From Dictyobacter formicarum (GTDB lineage: Bacteria > Chloroflexota > Ktedonobacteria > Ktedonobacterales > Ktedonobacteraceae): a stretch of 64,000 nt of DNA. Where the stretch lies: contig NZ_BNJJ01000006.1 in the NCBI RefSeq assembly GCF_016587435.1, forward strand, positions 310,001-374,000, written 5' to 3'. This document shows positions 33,478 to 42,988 of this stretch, one piece after another. A model generated the notes under the pieces. It made no database searches. It had not been told where the DNA came from and worked only from the letters and a program-made list of their open reading frames with translations. Position 1 is the first letter of the stretch. Every line of letters begins with the position of its first letter. The translations under genes were made by a program, and so were the position numbers.

Positions 33478-34920
33478 ATGGCAATAGCCCAATCGAACAA
33501 AGGTTTTCTCACTCTTCTCAAGAAGAGGAACTTCCTGCGGCTCTGGCTGGCTCAGCTTATCTCCATGACCATTTTCAACGCGACGAACTACGCTTTGATT
33601 ATGTTGATCAACAGCATTGTCCCTCATTCCACCATTATGATCGGCCTGGCGATTATCTGTTTTAGCGTGCCCGCGGTACTCTTTGGGGCACCGGCCGGCG
33701 TCTTTGTGGACCGCCTGGATAAGCGGCGCGTGCTCTGGGCCAGTAACTGCTTGCGGGCAATCGTCACGCTGGTGTTTGCCCTGGTGCTCCTGGCCAATCG
33801 GAGCAGCGTACTCATTCCCATCTATCTGTTAACCTTCATCGTATCGGCCATCGGCCAGTTTTTTTCGCCGGCTGAAGGTTCGGCCATTCCGATGCTTGTG
33901 GATGAGGATGAATTAATGCCAGCGCTCTCGCTGTTTAATATCACCTTCATGCTCTCGCAGGCGATTGGCTATGTATTGCTGGCCCCGCTTGCTATCGCTT
34001 TGCTGCCCACATTCAAATTGTTCAACGTTCCCATCGATGCGTTCATCCAGCTCTACGCTATTATTACCATTCTCTATTTGATCTGCGCTGCCTTGATCGT
34101 GTCGATCCCACAATCTAGCTTCTCGCACAAGGGCAATACGCAAGCTGAGCCTGTTCCCGACCTGGCCGCCCAGACCATCAGCATTGTGCACAACGTTCAA
34201 AACGAGATGAAGGAGGGCTGGAACTTTATTCATAAAAGGAACTCCCTGCTGCTGGCGGTCGTGCAACTCTCGTTTGTGGGTATTTTAATTCTGGTAATTG
34301 GCCAGATCGCGACGCCAATTGTAACCGATCTGCTTAATCTAAACGCTAATTTGATGGCTCTGGTTTTTGCACCGGCTGGCGTCGGATTGGTACTTGGCTC
34401 CCTCTTTATGCCCAGGATTGCACGGCGCCTGGGCAAATTGCGTACGATCTTGATTGGGAATATTGGCCTGACCATAGCCACTGTGCTTCTGCCACTCTCA
34501 ACTGTTTTTGCGCGCTGGTTGGAGCCCCAGCACTGGAATACCGATCCCTGGCTACTCGTTGCCATGGGAGGCTGCATGTTTATTGCCGGTGTCGCGCTTG
34601 ACTTCGTGAATATTCCAGCCCAGACCGCGATGCAGGAACTGACTCCGGAGTGGATCAAAGGCCGCGTGCTGGCTTTGCAGCTTGTGCTGTATAATGCATG
34701 CTCGATCCCTGTGATCTTGCTTATTGGAGTACTTTCCGACACATCGTTGCACATTGATCGTGTGCTATATTTACTCTCGGCCAGCATACTGGTTTTCGGC
34801 ATCTGGAGTGTTTACTACGAGCGAAAGTATCCGACAGTGCCAGCAGAACAGAGTGATCAGCAGGCGGAAAATGAAGAAATGCACCTGGCGGCATCATCCC
34901 ACAGAGGCAATATTGATTGA
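33478..34920 (+). CDS. MFS exporter, MFS_3/EntS-like
   Basis: 480 residues and about 12 transmembrane helices. NFLRLWLAQLISMTIFNATN is helix 1. VLFGAPAGVFVDRLDKRRVL is motif A with the conserved Asp and basic residues. FIVSAIGQFFSPAEGSAIP and PARIARRLGKLRT-like (residues around 315) belong to the second half. This layout is seen in enterobactin-exporter and macrolide-efflux-like MFS_3 proteins. The substrate is unknown. A Gln/Glu-rich soluble tail (about 455-480) follows the last helix. The gene is separated from DUF951 by 120 bases and has its own likely promoter. Confidence 0.85.
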   Translation: MAIAQSNKGFLTLLKKRNFLRLWLAQLISMTIFNATNYALIMLINSIVPHSTIMIGLAIICFSVPAVLFGAPAGVFVDRLDKRRVLWASNCLRAIVTLVFALVLLANRSSVLIPIYLLTFIVSAIGQFFSPAEGSAIPMLVDEDELMPALSLFNITFMLSQAIGYVLLAPLAIALLPTFKLFNVPIDAFIQLYAIITILYLICAALIVSIPQSSFSHKGNTQAEPVPDLAAQTISIVHNVQNEMKEGWNFIHKRNSLLLAVVQLSFVGILILVIGQIATPIVTDLLNLNANLMALVFAPAGVGLVLGSLFMPRIARRLGKLRTILIGNIGLTIATVLLPLSTVFARWLEPQHWNTDPWLLVAMGGCMFIAGVALDFVNIPAQTAMQELTPEWIKGRVLALQLVLYNACSIPVILLIGVLSDTSLHIDRVLYLLSASILVFGIWSVYYERKYPTVPAEQSDQQAENEEMHLAASSHRGNID

Positions 34921-34983
34921 GGCAAAAAATGCGTATACAATATCCGTAGAGATAAAGCGAACAGAAGTGAGGATTGGAGAGAA

Positions 34984-35811
34984 ATGACACCAGAGACCAA
35001 ACTTATGGAACAGATTGCTCCATATCAACCCTGGCTCATTATTGCCGGAGTTTTTGTTCTCTTTATCTTGTTGCGTATCACGCGCAAAGCACTACGCCGG
35101 CGCGTGGATGAATTTGGTTATCGAACATTGCGAGAAAAAGGCCTGCTGATCTGGTTCTGGCTGAACGCGCCAGGCGTCATCGTGCATGAGCTAAGTCATG
35201 CGCTGGTCGTTCTGCTCTTCGCGCCATTTGGGTTTCGCATTACCAGCGTGACCCTTTTCCGTATCAGACCGATGGCGCAGCGCGTTGGGGGAGGACGTGT
35301 AGTACGGCGCAACGGACCGCAATCGCTGCAATTGGGAGAGGTACAGTATGTGCGTCCGCAGGGCCGTTTCATGAGCTATGTCGGCGACGGCTTTAGCGGA
35401 GTGGCCCCCCTATTTGGAGGCATCGCGGCCTTTATGTTCCTCTACTGGGTCGCTACCGGCTATACAATCTGGGATATCCCATTCGATGTCACCCATCAAC
35501 AATGGCAGATCATTCGATCAGGCTGGCCCCTCTGGACCCTGATCTTTGCCCCCTATCTGATCCTTTCCGTGACCTCCGAATTATGGCCCAGTCACCAGGA
35601 CTGGCATGGAGCCCGCTGGTTCGTGCTCACACTGGCAGCGCTCGCGGCTATTTTTGTTGCAGCCATCTGGTACGTACAGCGCTTCGAAGACCTGCTAGCG
35701 GTAGCCACGTTTGTATCCTCGCGCATCGATTTCGCTCTGACAGTCCTGCTGGCTCTGGATCTCGTCTTCCTGGTCATTGCTGAAGGCCTGGTGCGCCTGG
35801 TGCGCTACTGA
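34984..35811 (+). CDS. Membrane protein with HELSH metal motif (M50-like)
   Basis: 275 residues. An N-terminal helix (about 17-32) is followed by a basic segment and then by VIVHELSHALVVLLFAPFG, with HExxH at H68-H72 in a hydrophobic helix. That pattern is typical of site-2-type (M50) metalloproteases. Further hydrophobic segments lie at about 140-160, 180-200, 210-230 and 250-268. I do not see a clear NPDG motif, which should provide the third ligand, so either a divergent protease or an enzyme lacking full activity is possible. It starts after GGATTGGAGAG, 63 bases after the MFS gene. Confidence 0.6.
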   Translation: MTPETKLMEQIAPYQPWLIIAGVFVLFILLRITRKALRRRVDEFGYRTLREKGLLIWFWLNAPGVIVHELSHALVVLLFAPFGFRITSVTLFRIRPMAQRVGGGRVVRRNGPQSLQLGEVQYVRPQGRFMSYVGDGFSGVAPLFGGIAAFMFLYWVATGYTIWDIPFDVTHQQWQIIRSGWPLWTLIFAPYLILSVTSELWPSHQDWHGARWFVLTLAALAAIFVAAIWYVQRFEDLLAVATFVSSRIDFALTVLLALDLVFLVIAEGLVRLVRY

Positions 35812-35831
35812 TGCCTTGATACCATACATGT

Positions 35832-35873
35832 CCCAATGAAAAAGGCCTCTCTGTTGAGGCCTTTTTCATTGGG
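35832..35873. terminator. Bidirectional terminator between the HELSH gene and mutL
   Basis: A perfect 18-bp stem (35832-35849 with 35856-35873) and six-base loop TCTGTT. The GGCCTC core is flanked by A and T runs, so it works for both converging genes. Confidence 0.9.
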
Positions 35874-35903
35874 GAATAATAAAAAGTTCAACAAACTGAA
35901 AAG

Positions 35904-37685
35904 CTACCAGTCAAATTTATTGATCAAGAAGTTACGGCTATAATGCAGCAGGATCGGGCTTCCGTGGGGGCAGACAGCAGGAGCGGATACAGTAGCAAGA
36001 TTTTTGAGCAAGGTGCGCTGCTCACCCGGGCCCAATTCTCGACCACGCTTGAGCGCGGAGCGGCAGGCGAGTCCGATTAAGAGATGATCCTCCCAGTCAG
36101 TGCTATCTTCTGTGGCCAGCTCTGCCAGCTCTTGTAGATGAGCAGCTAGCTGCTCGCTACCTTCACTGGCCGGAACCGAACGGATCAAAAAGCTACGCCC
36201 CCCAAAGCGTTCGCACTCGATGCCCAGGCCTCGCAGCATGGGCAGGCGCTGTTCCAGCAATTCAGCCTCATAGCGCTTCATCTCGATAATCACAGGCTCC
36301 AATAACAGATGAGAATGGACCTCCTCATCTTCGGCTCGGACACCACTATAGGTGCTGCGCAGGTGCTCGTAGATGATACGCTCGTGGGCCCGGTGTTGAT
36401 CTATCAGATAGAGGCTACCATCGGGAGCCTCAGCCAGGATCACGGCCTGCTGCAACTGGGCAAGGGGCTGCAGGCTGACAATCACCTCTGCCGTTCCTGG
36501 TTCAGCAACTTCGGCACGATAGCCGTCGGCGGTCTCAGCGACATGCAACCCACGACGCCGGGGACCGGGTAAACGTCGCTGCGTTGCTAGAACGGGTCCA
36601 GGAAATTGGACGGACTCCGGCACTACCGGGCTCCGCTCCAATAAACCTTTGACGGTCTGGGTAATAGCATCTTTGATCTTTGCCTCTTGTAGGAGGTGAA
36701 CCTCTATCTTGGCAGGATGGATATTGACATCCACCTCATCAGGTGGCACTTCTAAGGCCAGCACCAACAAAGGATGCTTCCCTTTAGGCAATAAGCTGCG
36801 ATAGCCCTGCTCCAACGCTTCTTGCAAGACGCGGGACTGCACCCAGCGTCCATTGATAAACAGGGTCATATATTGACGACTACTTTGCGCCAGCACACGA
36901 TTGCCCATGTAGCCCCGCAACCAGTAGTGCTCCCCATCGCTGACATCGATCTCCTGTAGCATCTCCTCCAATGAGATATGATAGAGCTCGGTCAGGGTAG
37001 TGGCCAGATTGCCACTGCCGCTGGTCTGGACAGCGGTATGCTCATCCAGCGCCAGATAGAAACGAACAGAAGGATAGCCAACCGCGTAGCGGCGGACCAG
37101 TTGGACAATATGGCCATTTTCGGTGCGGGCCGCCCTGGTATAGTTGAGGCGCGCCGGCACATTATAAAATAGATCGGTGACGGTCACGGTCGTACCATGC
37201 GGGCGCGCGCGTCGACCACGTTCCTGTAATTGACCGCCACGCCAGGTAAACCAGAAAGCGGGCTGCTCCTCTCCCTCCTCCTGCTCAGTCTCCCAGGCGC
37301 GACTCTGGATAGTCACTTCAGCGATGGTTGCAATGCTGGCCAGAGCCTCACCACGAAAGCCAAGCGTATGTAGACGCTCCAGGTCTTCAAAGGTCGTTAG
37401 CTTGCTGGTGGTATGGCGCTCACAGACCGCCGCCAGCTCCTCCGCTGGAATTCCATACCCATCATCACTGACGCGGATCAGGCGCAGTCCTCCCCCGCGC
37501 ACCTCGATACGAATGTCCTGCGCGCCCGCATCCAATGCGTTCTCGACCAGTTCTTTGACGACAGAAACCGGTCGCTCAATCACTTCGCCGGCGGCGATGC
37601 GCTCGGCAACAGCGGGCGGCAGTTCATGCAGAGGTGTGCGCACAAACTCTGGTCGTTGGATCATAAAATCAAATAGCTGGCTCAT
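35904..37685 (-). CDS. mutL: DNA mismatch repair protein MutL
   Basis: 593 residues from ATG 37685, which overlaps the mutS stop (TGATG). GHKL ATPase motifs: IAAGEVIERPVSVVKELVENALDAGA, given here as IAAGEVIERP and NALDAGA; DDGYGI; HTTSKL; GFRGEALASI. The C-terminal endonuclease motif is DQHRAHERIIYE (consensus DQHAxxERxxYE, with Arg for the Ala). ACRSALKRG and CPHGSPILL supply the other metal-site residues. So this MutL is likely an active nickase, as in most bacteria lacking MutH. It is translationally coupled to mutS. Confidence 0.95.
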   Translation of the reverse strand: MSQLFDFMIQRPEFVRTPLHELPPAVAERIAAGEVIERPVSVVKELVENALDAGAQDIRIEVRGGGLRLIRVSDDGYGIPAEELAAVCERHTTSKLTTFEDLERLHTLGFRGEALASIATIAEVTIQSRAWETEQEEGEEQPAFWFTWRGGQLQERGRRARPHGTTVTVTDLFYNVPARLNYTRAARTENGHIVQLVRRYAVGYPSVRFYLALDEHTAVQTSGSGNLATTLTELYHISLEEMLQEIDVSDGEHYWLRGYMGNRVLAQSSRQYMTLFINGRWVQSRVLQEALEQGYRSLLPKGKHPLLVLALEVPPDEVDVNIHPAKIEVHLLQEAKIKDAITQTVKGLLERSPVVPESVQFPGPVLATQRRLPGPRRRGLHVAETADGYRAEVAEPGTAEVIVSLQPLAQLQQAVILAEAPDGSLYLIDQHRAHERIIYEHLRSTYSGVRAEDEEVHSHLLLEPVIIEMKRYEAELLEQRLPMLRGLGIECERFGGRSFLIRSVPASEGSEQLAAHLQELAELATEDSTDWEDHLLIGLACRSALKRGRELGPGEQRTLLKNLATVSAPAVCPHGSPILLHYSRNFLINKFDW

Positions 37686-40387
37686 CAACGCAATACATTC
37701 TTCTTCTTCTGTAAGAAAAATAACAGATTCAAGGCATCCATCGGTGTAATAGCCTGGACATCGATATCGTCAAGCGACGGTACGTGCTCGCCTCGCTCCA
37801 CCGCTTCGGCGATCCTACGGGCAGTCTCGGTCTGCCAGTGTAAAGCAGACGTTGGTTCCGCTTGACGTTGCTCGGTCTGGTGGTGATAGAAGCCATTGGA
37901 CTCGGCCACGCGGGCCGTCTGCGATGCGGAGATCCGCGCTGGTAGCGTCATAGTTGCCTGGTTGGTTTCAAGTTGCGACAGAACCGTTTCGGCGCGCTGT
38001 ACGATCGAGGGTGGCATACCAGCCAGTTTAGCGACATGCACGCCAAAGCTACGCTCAGCACAACCAGGTACCACGCGGTGCAGAAAGACGATGCCATTGG
38101 GGTCATCTTCGTTGATAGCGACCGTATAGACGTGCAGGTGCCCTAATTCTCTGGCCAGGGCCGCCAGCTCGTGATAGTGGGTCGCAAACAAGGTGCGCGC
38201 CTTCACCTCATCGTGGAGATGTTCCACCACAGCACGCGCAATAGCCAGGCCATCATAGGTGCTGGTGCCGCGACCAATCTCGTCCAGGATAATCAAGCTA
38301 TGGTTGGTGGCATGGTGCAGGATGGTCGCAGTCTCTTCCATTTCCACCATAAACGTACTTTTGCCCGAAGCAATATCATCTTCAGCACCCACACGGGTAA
38401 AGATACGATCCACCAGGCCAATCTGAGCCTTGCGAGCAGGCACAAAGCTGCCAATTTGAGCCAGCAGCGTAATCAAAGCCACCTGGCGTAGATAGGTCGA
38501 TTTACCGGCCATGTTCGGACCCGTCAGTAGCAAGATGCGCTCAGCCGTCGCCGCCTCCAGATTGGTATCGTTCGGGATAAAAACATCCCCGTCGAGCGTA
38601 TATTCAACCACTGGATGGCGGCCACCTACGATCTGCAGGCGCTGTCCCTGCTCCAATACTGGTCGTACATATCCTTGATGCGCCGCCACCTCAGCCAGGC
38701 ACAACAACACATCGATGCGGGCCACGGCAGCCGCGCTGGTCATCAACTGAGGATAATAGACCGCGATCTGGCGCAAAACGTCAGCATAAATACTGCGCTC
38801 CATCTCCTCGATGCGCTCAACCGCGCTAAGAATCAGCGCCTCATGCTCCTTCAATTCAGGCGTAATAAAGCGTTCGGCATTGACGAGCGTCTGCTTACGC
38901 ATATAATCAGAAGGCACCAGCTTAAGGTTAGCATTACTAACTTCGATATAGTAGCCAAAAACCTTATTGAAACCCACTTTGAGGGCCTTTATCCCCGTGC
39001 GCTGGCGTTCGCGCGCCTCCAAAGAAATCATCCAGCGGCGCGAGTCTCGAATCGAATTAAACAGCTCATCCAGCTCAGCGTGATAGCCGGGGCGAATCAA
39101 GCGCCCGTCATCACCCTCCTCACCTTCCTCATCGGGGCGAAGCAGGGCATGGTTGATCAGTCCGCGCACCTGGGGACACGGATCAAGGTCGTCAGCGATC
39201 TCTAGTAGTAGCTCAGACTCGCAGCTCTGCAACAGATCGCGCAGGGTCGGCAGCTCGGCCAGGTAATCACGTAAACCCAGCACCTCATTGCGCACGGCAG
39301 TTCCCTGCCTGATCCTGCCAGAGACGCGTTCCAGATCGCCCAGTTCCTGCAGCGACATGGTAAAGCGTGTACGAATAGCCGGACTTTCATAGAGCTCTTC
39401 GATACTCTTCAGTCGGCCATTCAATATGCTCAGATCCAGCAACGGCTGCGTAATCGTTCGCCGCAGCAGGCGCGCCCCCATCGGCGTGATCGTACGATCC
39501 AGCACAGCCAGCAAGCTCCCCTGCAGAGTACCGCTGCGTGTCCCCTGCAACAACTCAAGATTGCGCTGGGTATGCGCATCCAGTACCATAAACTGGTCTG
39601 TGCTATAAGAATGCAAGGCGGTCAACAACGAGAGCAGCGAGCCATTCATCTTTTCCAGGTATGCCACGATAGCGCCCGCTGCCGCAATAGCCTGTGGCTG
39701 CCCCTCGCACCCATAGGACTCCAATGACTGTACGCCAAATTGTCGACATAAACGCTGATAGGCGGCTTCTTCTTGATAAAAATAGGGAGGGCAATGGGTG
39801 ATAGTAACGTTATCGGCAGGGAATTGATACTCCTCTTTATGCGCGCCCTCAATCAGCAAACACTCAACCGGAGCCAGGCGCTGTAGCTCGGCATCCAGGG
39901 CCACCGGCAACTCATCAGGAGAAAACCAGGTAACCATAAATTCACCGGTACTGACATCCACGGCGGCCAGCGCGGTCTGTGTTCTTCCTGTAGCAATCGC
40001 GACTAAATAGTTGTTCTGGCGCACTGGCAACAGATTAGGTTCGGACAACGTACCAGCGGTCAGGATACGCGTGACCGCCCGCTCTACCACATCTCGCCCC
40101 TTAACGACCTCCCCAACCTGCTCACAGACAACCACTTTATAGCCTCGGTGTATTAATTTGCCCACATAATTTTCCAGGGCATGTTTGGGGATACCAGCTA
40201 GCGGAACACGCTCTTTGCCTCTGCTATAGGTGCGTGTCGTACGCACAATCTGCAGTTCACGCGCAGTAATATAAGCGTCTTCATCAAAAGTTTCAAAAAA
40301 ATCTCCTACCTGATACATTAAGATTGCATCGGGAAACTGTTTTTTGAATTCTAGATATTGTTTGCGAGCAGGACTCAGGGTCGCCAT
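37685..40387 (-). CDS. mutS: DNA mismatch repair protein MutS
   Basis: 900 residues. The N-terminal mismatch-recognition motif is present as GDFFETF (F30, E32, consensus GDFYEMF). The connector, lever and clamp domains follow. The C-terminal ATPase has Walker A GPNMAGKST, the ABC-type signature around STFMVEMEETATILHHAT, Walker B SLIILDEIGRGTSTYDG and the trans-acting FATHYHELA. It recognises mispairs and recruits MutL. The ATG at 40387 has GAGGTG upstream. A possible extended -10 promoter lies at 40612-40620, which would leave a long leader of about 220 bases. Confidence 0.96.
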   Translation of the reverse strand: MATLSPARKQYLEFKKQFPDAILMYQVGDFFETFDEDAYITARELQIVRTTRTYSRGKERVPLAGIPKHALENYVGKLIHRGYKVVVCEQVGEVVKGRDVVERAVTRILTAGTLSEPNLLPVRQNNYLVAIATGRTQTALAAVDVSTGEFMVTWFSPDELPVALDAELQRLAPVECLLIEGAHKEEYQFPADNVTITHCPPYFYQEEAAYQRLCRQFGVQSLESYGCEGQPQAIAAAGAIVAYLEKMNGSLLSLLTALHSYSTDQFMVLDAHTQRNLELLQGTRSGTLQGSLLAVLDRTITPMGARLLRRTITQPLLDLSILNGRLKSIEELYESPAIRTRFTMSLQELGDLERVSGRIRQGTAVRNEVLGLRDYLAELPTLRDLLQSCESELLLEIADDLDPCPQVRGLINHALLRPDEEGEEGDDGRLIRPGYHAELDELFNSIRDSRRWMISLEARERQRTGIKALKVGFNKVFGYYIEVSNANLKLVPSDYMRKQTLVNAERFITPELKEHEALILSAVERIEEMERSIYADVLRQIAVYYPQLMTSAAAVARIDVLLCLAEVAAHQGYVRPVLEQGQRLQIVGGRHPVVEYTLDGDVFIPNDTNLEAATAERILLLTGPNMAGKSTYLRQVALITLLAQIGSFVPARKAQIGLVDRIFTRVGAEDDIASGKSTFMVEMEETATILHHATNHSLIILDEIGRGTSTYDGLAIARAVVEHLHDEVKARTLFATHYHELAALARELGHLHVYTVAINEDDPNGIVFLHRVVPGCAERSFGVHVAKLAGMPPSIVQRAETVLSQLETNQATMTLPARISASQTARVAESNGFYHHQTEQRQAEPTSALHWQTETARRIAEAVERGEHVPSLDDIDVQAITPMDALNLLFFLQKKKNVLR

Positions 40388-41109
40388 GAATTACACACCT
40401 CGACATAACACAGAATAATATCGGGTCGCATTGAACATCCGTACATTACCGTATTCTCTGCTTTTCTTACCTGGCTTCTCAGGCAGATTCGTGGGCTATT
40501 TCCTACCTTGTGCTTAGAGTATCTATTTATTTCTTCTGGTCCGGTTTTTCGGTATTCTCTATAGAGCAAGAGCAGAGGTTTCGTACAAGTGTTCAATGAT
40601 GAGTGAGTTCTATTATAACACATAATAATGCTGTTACGCTCTAGGATTGAAGCGCTTTCGTCCATTTTTGCTGCGTTTATGACAAAAAAATAGGAGGTTT
40701 TTCTCTTTGTTATTTTGGGTGTCTCTTGTGTGTTTTATATCGCGAATTGATGTCTGAGGGATTAGATGGGGCATAGAGGACTCGTATCTCCGACGCACGG
40801 TTTAGGAAATAGAAATGTGTATAAAGTGTCTCCACAGGCTGATTTATATTTTTGAACAAGCCGTACAGTTTAGGTGCTGGCGGTTTTTTATTTGTCTAAT
40901 CTTTATATAGAATGGCTTGGCAAGCAGCTTTAGCCATTAAAGCAATCCTCTTAAATTTCATTCTTCCACACTCGGTTATAACTTTGTAATGTTTAATAAG
41001 TATGGTGGTACCAGGATTCCGGGGCCATTATACGTCCTTGCACATCCTGGCCTTCTTTGTTACGGCTACCGACAAGCTACTCATACTCTCGTGCGAACTG
41101 GCTGGCAAA
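40388..41109. other. 722-base AT-rich gap upstream of mutS
   Basis: No gene is supported. Frames at 40375-40665 and 40989-41255 lack ribosome sites and overlap real genes. The right part grades into the AT-rich patch that continues to about 43.3 kb. The only regulatory candidate is the extended -10 at 40612-40620. Confidence 0.55.
40612..40620 (-). promoter_or_regulatory. Extended -10 promoter for mutS-mutL
   Basis: On the minus strand 40620-40612 reads TGTTATAAT (TG-N-TATAAT), about 230 bases upstream of the mutS ATG. No good -35. Confidence 0.35.
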
Positions 41110-42045
41110 TCAGTCATCGCTCCACTGACCCCGTTGTTTTATTCTTCCTTCTTTATCTAAATCAGATAGTGCGTTACGAGCATCCACATTATCATAGTAT
41201 GATGAGCATATTCCATTTGCTACCTCCTCATCCAAACCAAATTTTTCGTTCATAATTCTATTCAAATGTCTCCTATATTTATTTTCGTACATTAATGGTT
41301 CTATTGCATCAGTTCCATACCATTGGTACATCCCAACTTCTGAATCGTAACAACCTACAGCCATGTTTGCATAAAATAAATCCCTATAGGATTCCCTTAA
41401 TTCCATACCTGCTATTGCTCCGAATACCCCTCTAAATCCTAATTCATAGCAAATAGAATCCTCAAAATAATGTGCATATGATTGTACATACGTCATATAA
41501 TACTCTGCTTCTATTTGTTGTATTAATGCTTTTCTCAACGATGGGGCAACTTCTATAGTTGGCACATCCCTTAATGCGAGAATCACCCAATATCTTCGTA
41601 CATCAAACCAAAGTAAATCATCGATTGGAAGAGGCATGGGATTATCTTTAGAAGGCAAAAATTCAGTAAGCATGTGACATAATACGCTGTGATGCTGGAG
41701 CATACCAATATCTTTTAAACAGAAAGTTGCACACCATCGCTCTTTTGGCGAGGAGCTCTCTAAAAAAGGGGCCAAAACAGTTTGAGTATGTTCATAGCCA
41801 CTCCAAGCGATAACACAGATAGCAACACATTTGTCATCAATACTGCCATGAAACAGAATATGTAAGCACGTTTCAATAGAGCAATTCCTCCAACATTGAT
41901 AGAATTGATGCAAATCATATTCCCATCCATTCAAATAGCAGAAACAAAAAGCTCTTTCAACAGCATCATATTGTATTGTTGCATACGTACCATATTCTAA
42001 AGGTAAGCGATTTTGTGATACGTAATCTTGACTTGGTACATGCAT
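41110..42045 (-). CDS. Unrecognised Tyr/Cys-rich protein, possible HEAT-like helical repeats
   Basis: 311 residues from ATG 42045, chosen because AAGGAG lies nine bases upstream. No signal peptide or membrane segment. The middle (about 75-185) alternates amphipathic helices, for example LAPFLESSSPKERWCATFCL then HHSVLCHMLTEFL, that resemble HEAT-type repeats. It is rich in Tyr, Cys and Trp. I cannot name a family. The DNA is visibly AT-richer than the flanks (23 G+C in the 60 bases 41401-41460), and codon use differs accordingly, so acquisition by transfer is plausible. Confidence 0.6.
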   Translation of the reverse strand: MHVPSQDYVSQNRLPLEYGTYATIQYDAVERAFCFCYLNGWEYDLHQFYQCWRNCSIETCLHILFHGSIDDKCVAICVIAWSGYEHTQTVLAPFLESSSPKERWCATFCLKDIGMLQHHSVLCHMLTEFLPSKDNPMPLPIDDLLWFDVRRYWVILALRDVPTIEVAPSLRKALIQQIEAEYYMTYVQSYAHYFEDSICYELGFRGVFGAIAGMELRESYRDLFYANMAVGCYDSEVGMYQWYGTDAIEPLMYENKYRRHLNRIMNEKFGLDEEVANGICSSYYDNVDARNALSDLDKEGRIKQRGQWSDD

Positions 42046-42160
42046 TTCACTATTCTCCTTATAGAAATAGGTTTTTATCACCTATCTACATCTAAAGAAT
42101 CTTGTAATAACTGTTTTGCACTTTGTATGGTTTCCCAGGTGCCAGCAAGATGATAAATAA

Positions 42161-42189
42161 AAAGGTCTCAATGAAAATGAGACTTTTGC
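42161..42189. terminator. Hairpin terminator between AT-rich-patch genes
   Basis: AAAAGGTCTCA pairs with TGAGACTTTT around ATGAAAA. With A and T runs on both sides it can act in either direction. It lies between the unrecognised gene (42045) and the remnant at 42214. Confidence 0.55.
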
Positions 42190-42213
42190 GGTAATTAGGA
42201 AAGCCTGTAACGT

Positions 42214-42504
42214 CTACTTTTGGGTGGCAAAATTTTGATAGGCCTCTCTATAAGATTGCGTGATTGGTGCTCCAGACTCTTTCATGTCGAGGACGAACAC
42301 TCTGGTGTCTTCTCGCGAGAAGATGATCTCACTAAAACCAAAGTGCTGCAGCAATCTGACCCCGCTGCGGGTAGCTCCTACTGATATAATCCTCTCGACG
42401 ATTATTCCTCTTCTGCCCAGGTCAACTATGGCATCCATAAAATGAGAAATGAGCTTTGCGCCATATTTGCTTCTGAGATCTTTATGAAGCTCAATCCTGC
42501 TCTA
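42214..42504 (-). pseudogene. Acetyltransferase-like C-terminal remnant
   Basis: The ATG at 42438 opens 74 codons (GVRLLQHFGFSEI, FVLDMKESGAPI) that look like the C-terminal end of a GNAT-type enzyme. The same frame continues upstream of this ATG with protein-like sequence (RIELHKDLRSKYGAKLISHF) to an in-frame TAG at 42504-42502. Sequence beyond the TAG is also open for some codons. The N-terminal acetyl-CoA-binding half is absent. The ATG has no ribosome site. I therefore read it as a decayed gene rather than a short real one. Confidence 0.5.
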
Positions 42505-42589
42505 AACGCTCCTCTCAGGCGGTTTTATGGTAGCTACACCTCTACTCCGACATTTGTTCTGCTTGGTTTTTCTATAGATTTTAATTGGT

Positions 42590-42970
42590 TTATTCGAACG
42601 TCTCTTCCAAGCTAGCCTCAAAACGCCTACACTTGAGTTCTTCGTAATAGTCATTATAACTACTCTCATAAGAACTTACTTTGAAGAATACATTCTCGTT
42701 TTGCCAATGTCTGATTGACTCAATTTTTATTGGAAAAGGCTGAAAACTGCTCGGGCGGAGATTGAAGAAATCTACGCCATAGAAGGAGAGATGGAGAAAT
42801 GGTTTCTCTACTTCATTTTCATCATCAGCACGGAACCATAACTGTAGAAGCAGTTCTTGTTCAAAAATCTCGTAAGAATACTGCTCGCGATAATCCATTC
42901 TAATAAGAAGAGGAAATCGATGTGGTTGTAAAGCTTTAAAAAGTTCTATCGCCTGGTCATGCGGATGCAT
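42590..42970 (-). CDS. Unrecognised small acidic/aromatic protein
   Basis: 126 residues from ATG 42970, with AAAGGAA seven bases upstream. It is cytosolic, with no membrane segment. It is rich in Phe, Tyr and Glu (FEQELLLQLWFRADDENEVE, VFFKVSSYESSYNDYYEEL). The size and composition are like those of immunity or small ligand-binding proteins, but no family is recognised and no toxin gene is adjacent. It shares the AT-rich composition of the 41110-42045 gene and lies upstream of the remnant on the same strand. Confidence 0.5.
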   Translation of the reverse strand: MHPHDQAIELFKALQPHRFPLLIRMDYREQYSYEIFEQELLLQLWFRADDENEVEKPFLHLSFYGVDFFNLRPSSFQPFPIKIESIRHWQNENVFFKVSSYESSYNDYYEELKCRRFEASLEETFE

Positions 42971-42988
42971 CAGTATTTCCTTTCTCAA

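Noticed and set aside
40989..41255. Plus-strand 88-codon frame in the mutS upstream gap
   Set aside because: No ribosome site and no recognisable domain; it overlaps the minus-strand orphan gene, which has AAGGAG.
41110..42988. Toxin-antitoxin, restriction or defence system in the AT-rich patch
   Set aside because: No nuclease, methyltransferase, NTPase or toxin motif could be seen in the orphan proteins, so only 'unknown' is stated.
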